Shown here piece by piece: positions 61,716-64,000 of a stretch of DNA of 64,000 nucleotides. A model generated the notes under the pieces. That model was not told where the DNA came from. It searched no databases and saw only the letters and a program-made list of their open reading frames with translations. The stretch is taken from positions 62,001-126,000 of the IMG/VR virus record IMGVR_UViG_3300011113_000664; one strand, written 5' to 3'. The position numbers were made by a program, and so were the translations under genes. How positions within the stretch are numbered: position 1 is the first letter of the stretch; each line of letters opens with the position of its first letter. Origin of the DNA: a virus.

Positions 61716-62108
61716 TTATGCACTTATTGAAAGTGATATATTATCAGCAACTGTTGTATATAAGTTGGTGTATAAAAAATCAATATTAATACTTAATGTA
61801 TTTGTGTTTTGGGATTGGTCAATTTGAATATCTTCAATCAAAAGATTTTTAAAATATTTTTCAATATCTTTTTTTAAAGATGCTTTTATTTCTGAAGCAA
61901 CGATTTGGTCATTTTTCTCAAATAAAAATTCATACAGTTTTGTTCCAAAATCAGGGTCATACCATCTTTCACCTTTTTTTGTTGTAACAAAAAAATATAA
62001 AGAAGAACGAATATCCTCAATACTAGTGGTATTCATTTTTAAAAGTTTACCATTAGTTTCATCATCCCTAAATGGGAATGCTATTGATATTGTTCTATTA
62101 TTTGCCAT
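61716..62108 (-). CDS. Baseplate wedge protein, gp25-type
   Basis: 130 residues; T4 gp25 has 132. Signature VTTKKGERWYDPDFGTKLYE then FLFE at about 41-64 is the GER/P.FG/LFE pattern of the gp25/GpW family, and the rest is the alternating helix and strands of that fold. It connects the wedge core to the first sheath ring. Its ATG overlaps the stop of the ParB-like gene by one base. Confidence 0.94.
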   Translation of the reverse strand: MANNRTISIAFPFRDDETNGKLLKMNTTSIEDIRSSLYFFVTTKKGERWYDPDFGTKLYEFLFEKNDQIVASEIKASLKKDIEKYFKNLLIEDIQIDQSQNTNTLSINIDFLYTNLYTTVADNISLSISA

Positions 62109-62989
62109 TAAGTAATTATTAGCATTAATTTATCACCAAAGTTGATTCCATCATATCCTGCTCTTTTTGCAAAACCATTTAATCTGTTTTTAATAAAATG
62201 TGCATAAACCTGATTTACATCGGATGCCATCTTTTTAATCATAGTTGGGTCTTTTTCAAAGTTAGGGTCAAGAATATACATACCTGCTAAATAGAATGGG
62301 TCATGAAGTTCCATTTCCTCATTAGGAACATATAAAACTTTATCAAAAAGAATTTCATATTCTTTATCATAACCTTTATCTTTTGTAAAGGACATAATAA
62401 AACCTGAAGTATTTCCTTTATCAAATGGTCTTACTGAATATAATGTAACAACTTTATTTGTAACATCATTAAAATCTAAATTTTCTTTCTGTTTTTCTAT
62501 TTCTTGCTCTTTATCAGGACCAAGATATTGTGCTTGCTGTTTTGGTTGATATAGATTACTTAATTCATTTTGAATAGTATCCATCATGTTAAATGTTGAT
62601 GGACTTTTAATTCCATATTCTTTTTTAAAATCAAGTCTATCTTGGATTTTATTTAAAATCCTACAAGCATCTTTAGAATTTAAAAAGATTTTATAACATT
62701 CTACTTTATCAATATCAGGTCTTGATTGATAAGCATAAACTCTGTGATGACCATCCAAAATATTATTATTTGCATCTACCCATGTCCTTGGTAAATAACC
62801 ATCATCATCAATAACACTATTAATATCATCAATTTTAGTTTTAGAAACCTTTTTTTGTAATGGTTTTAAATAGCTAGGTTCAACCATAACAGATTTAACA
62901 ATAATTCCACTATCCTTTAGTTCTTGAAGGATTTCATTTACATTTTCTTCTTTTACTTGCGGTAGCCAAATTTCAGAAACAGTATGCAT
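62108..62989 (-). CDS. ParB-like domain fused to ADP-ribosyltransferase-like domain, 293 aa
   Basis: The N-terminal half (about 25-105) has a ParB/sulfiredoxin-like fold: KSVMVEPSYLKPLQKKVSKT, then LPRTWVDANNNILDGHHRVY (GHHR core) and a following helix. The C-terminal part (about 180-293) shows VTLYSVRPFD, GFIMSFTKDKGY, ILFDKVLYVPNE and AKRAGYDGINFGDKLMLI. The Y-(S/R), SFT, strand-rich and GYDGI pattern resembles ART-type domains found in phage polyvalent proteins. Such proteins are often packaged and act on the host at entry. The late element nine bases upstream fits a virion or late protein. The ART call is my pattern reading; no catalytic Glu is certain. Confidence 0.65.
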   Translation of the reverse strand: MHTVSEIWLPQVKEENVNEILQELKDSGIIVKSVMVEPSYLKPLQKKVSKTKIDDINSVIDDDGYLPRTWVDANNNILDGHHRVYAYQSRPDIDKVECYKIFLNSKDACRILNKIQDRLDFKKEYGIKSPSTFNMMDTIQNELSNLYQPKQQAQYLGPDKEQEIEKQKENLDFNDVTNKVVTLYSVRPFDKGNTSGFIMSFTKDKGYDKEYEILFDKVLYVPNEEMELHDPFYLAGMYILDPNFEKDPTMIKKMASDVNQVYAHFIKNRLNGFAKRAGYDGINFGDKLMLIIT

Positions 62990-62998
62990 GTATCTATT

Positions 62999-63013
62999 TT
63001 TCTATTAAATAGT
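62999..63013 (-). promoter_or_regulatory. Late-promoter-like element before ParB/ART-like gene
   Basis: ACTATTTAATAGAAA (minus strand), nine bases before the ATG at 62989; 12 of 15 match. One base separates it from the plus-strand copy at 63015. Confidence 0.5.
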
Positions 63014-63014
63014 G

Positions 63015-63029
63015 ACTATTTATATAAAA
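63015..63029 (+). promoter_or_regulatory. Late-promoter-like element before gp26-type gene
   Basis: ACTATTTATATAAAA, 11 bases before the ATG at 63041; it fixes that ATG as the likely start. Confidence 0.6.
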
Positions 63030-63040
63030 ATTTTTATCTT

Positions 63041-63826
63041 ATGGAAAATATGTCAAATGTAAAAAGTAAGCTAGATAGCTTATTACCAAAAGTCGTATCA
63101 GATTATGTTGATTTCCCATCTCAAGGTTTATTTTATGAAAGTAAAATTGACAAAGTAATGGTTGAATACATGACCGCTGCTGATGAACAATATCTATTAT
63201 CTGAAAACTATATCAAGAATGGTACAGGTCTTGAACTTTTAGTTAAAAATAAAATTAAAGACCCTGAATTTAATTCACTTATGCGTGTTGAAGATTTATT
63301 GACAGGTGATTTAGATGCTGTATTGTTATTTTTAAGAAGATTTGCTTATGGTGATGAATATCCTGTTCAGGTTCGTGATACAGATAATAGGTCATATGAA
63401 ACAACTATTGATTTATCAAAAATTAAATATAAAGAAATTATTCAACCAACAGATGAGTTAAATTATTCATTTCATTTACCTCTTTGTAAAACAGATGTTA
63501 CATTTAAATTGCTAACATATGGTGATAAAAAGAAATTAGACCAAAGAATTGAAAAGATTTCAAAATATAAGAACGATTCACCAATTTTTGAAACACAAGA
63601 AAGAATTATTGCTCAAATAGAAACAATTGCAGGTGAAAATGATAGAGTTTTTATTGAAAAGTTTGTAAAACTAATGCCACCAAAAGATGCATTGTCTTTG
63701 AGAAAATATATTTTAGAAGTTGAGCCGGGTATTGATTATAATTATGAATTTGAAGGAAAATTCACAGGTGACTTTTTTCGTCAGACCGTTACCTTCGGTA
63801 TCGACTTTTTTTATCCAAGACAATAA
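63041..63826 (+). CDS. gp26-type baseplate hub / tail assembly chaperone protein
   Basis: About 261 residues. Start chosen at 63041 because the late element (63015-63029) lies inside any longer frame. DFPSQGLFYESKIDKVMVEY, MTAADEQYLLSENYIKNGTG, DLLTGDLDAVLLFLRRFAYG and the C-terminal FFYPRQ fit the family of T4 gp26-like proteins seen in large myophages, which help assemble the tail hub. The usual Cys-rich centre is replaced by VRDTDNRSYETTIDL. The last 20 codons overlap another open frame (see next feature) in a locally GC-rich stretch. Confidence 0.72.
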   Translation: MENMSNVKSKLDSLLPKVVSDYVDFPSQGLFYESKIDKVMVEYMTAADEQYLLSENYIKNGTGLELLVKNKIKDPEFNSLMRVEDLLTGDLDAVLLFLRRFAYGDEYPVQVRDTDNRSYETTIDLSKIKYKEIIQPTDELNYSFHLPLCKTDVTFKLLTYGDKKKLDQRIEKISKYKNDSPIFETQERIIAQIETIAGENDRVFIEKFVKLMPPKDALSLRKYILEVEPGIDYNYEFEGKFTGDFFRQTVTFGIDFFYPRQ

Positions 63827-64000
63827 TTACGAAGAATTAATAGCGCAAGAAGTTAATTTTCTTGTTGAAAGTAATTATTCATATCATGATGTCATGTATA
63901 TGATGCCTGTGTATATGCGTAAAAAAATAATAGGTATAATCTTTGAAAAGAATCAAAAACTTCTAAAAGAAAAACAAAAAGCAGCAGGTTATAAAGATGT
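63768..64000 (+). CDS. Second tail-assembly frame overlapping gp26-type gene (partial, runs off window)
   Basis: In the +1 frame relative to the gp26-type gene, an open frame runs from at least 63768 (GTG) to the window end: VRPLPSVSTFFIQDNNYEEL, IAQEVNFLVESNYSYHDVMY, MMPVYMRKKIIGIIFEKNQK. The segment from NNYEEL on resembles the second tail-chaperone element of other phages (short helices with (L/M)PVxxRR/K). No ATG exists before 63891, so translation begins at this GTG or by frameshift near the T7 run at 63806-63812. Product continues outside the window. Confidence 0.55.
   Translation, partial: MTFFVRPLPSVSTFFIQDNNYEELIAQEVNFLVESNYSYHDVMYMMPVYMRKKIIGIIFEKNQKLLKEKQKAAGYKD

Noticed and set aside
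62984-63040. Upstream start for the gp26-type gene at 62984
   Set aside because: It would overlap the divergent ParB-like start and place the late element inside the coding sequence; residues before 63041 are hydrophobic and poorly compatible with the family.

Overview
The window is a gene-dense, AT-rich (roughly 70% A+T by eye) segment of a large tailed phage with a contractile tail, organised around a T4-type morphogenesis core. Recognisable T4-type parts are terminase large subunit (gp17), portal (gp20), prohead protease (gp21), scaffold (gp22), major capsid (gp23), neck proteins (gp13, gp14), sheath (gp18), tube (gp19), baseplate parts (gp5 OB-fold, gp6, gp25, a large gp7/gpI-type protein) and a gp26-type hub/chaperone. 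Start codons lack Shine-Dalgarno sequences and are preceded by A/T-rich leaders, and virion proteins carry PKD-like modules. Both suggest a Bacteroidetes (Flavobacteria-like) host; this is inference.

Layout. 1-5640 (minus): partial GMP reductase/IMP dehydrogenase, small unknowns, an 815-residue repeat protein and an overlapping spanin-like pair. 5675-20426 (plus): a CCA-transferase/HD/nucleotidyltransferase fusion, then the head module from terminase to major capsid, ended by a strong terminator, then a zinc peptidase. 20414-27675 (minus): small membrane and Cys-rich proteins, neck proteins and large tail or baseplate proteins of unknown role. 27734-36419 (plus): large baseplate protein, gp5-like hub, sheath, tube and an Hsp20 chaperone. 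36447-42929 (minus): ribonucleotide reductase NrdA/NrdB, PhoH-like ATPase, an ECF-like sigma factor, a primase-like protein and a primary-type sigma factor. 42950-46434 (minus): baseplate gp6 and two unknown structural candidates. 46908-50904 (minus): RuvC-like resolvase, UVR-motif protein, metallophosphoesterase, 3'-5' exonuclease and an amidase-fold protein without visible zinc ligands. 50922-59445 (minus): six adhesin-like genes, including four tandem paralogues. 59479-64000: holin candidate, RmlC and a glycosyltransferase, gp25, a ParB/ART-like fusion, and the gp26-type protein followed by an overlapping second frame.

Regulation. A 15-base element, ACTATTTATAATAAA or a close variant, lies 0-20 bases before the first gene of almost every virion or lysis unit, on either strand. 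I did not see it before the reductase, sigma/primase, nuclease or sugar genes. In divergent regions two copies lie back to back or overlap, leaving no room for separate -35 boxes. It looks like a late promoter made of one compact element, similar in logic to that of T4 but different in sequence. The two phage sigma factors at 40236-42578 are candidates to read it.

Most notable: the late-promoter element with two sigma factors; the six-gene adhesin array; the ParB/ART-like late fusion; the 901-residue CCA/HD/nucleotidyltransferase fusion; the overlapping frame after the gp26-type gene; and the spanin-like pair whose second member has u-spanin topology. No intergenic stretch exceeds about 100 bases, and I saw no tRNA genes, CRISPR arrays or insertion sequences.
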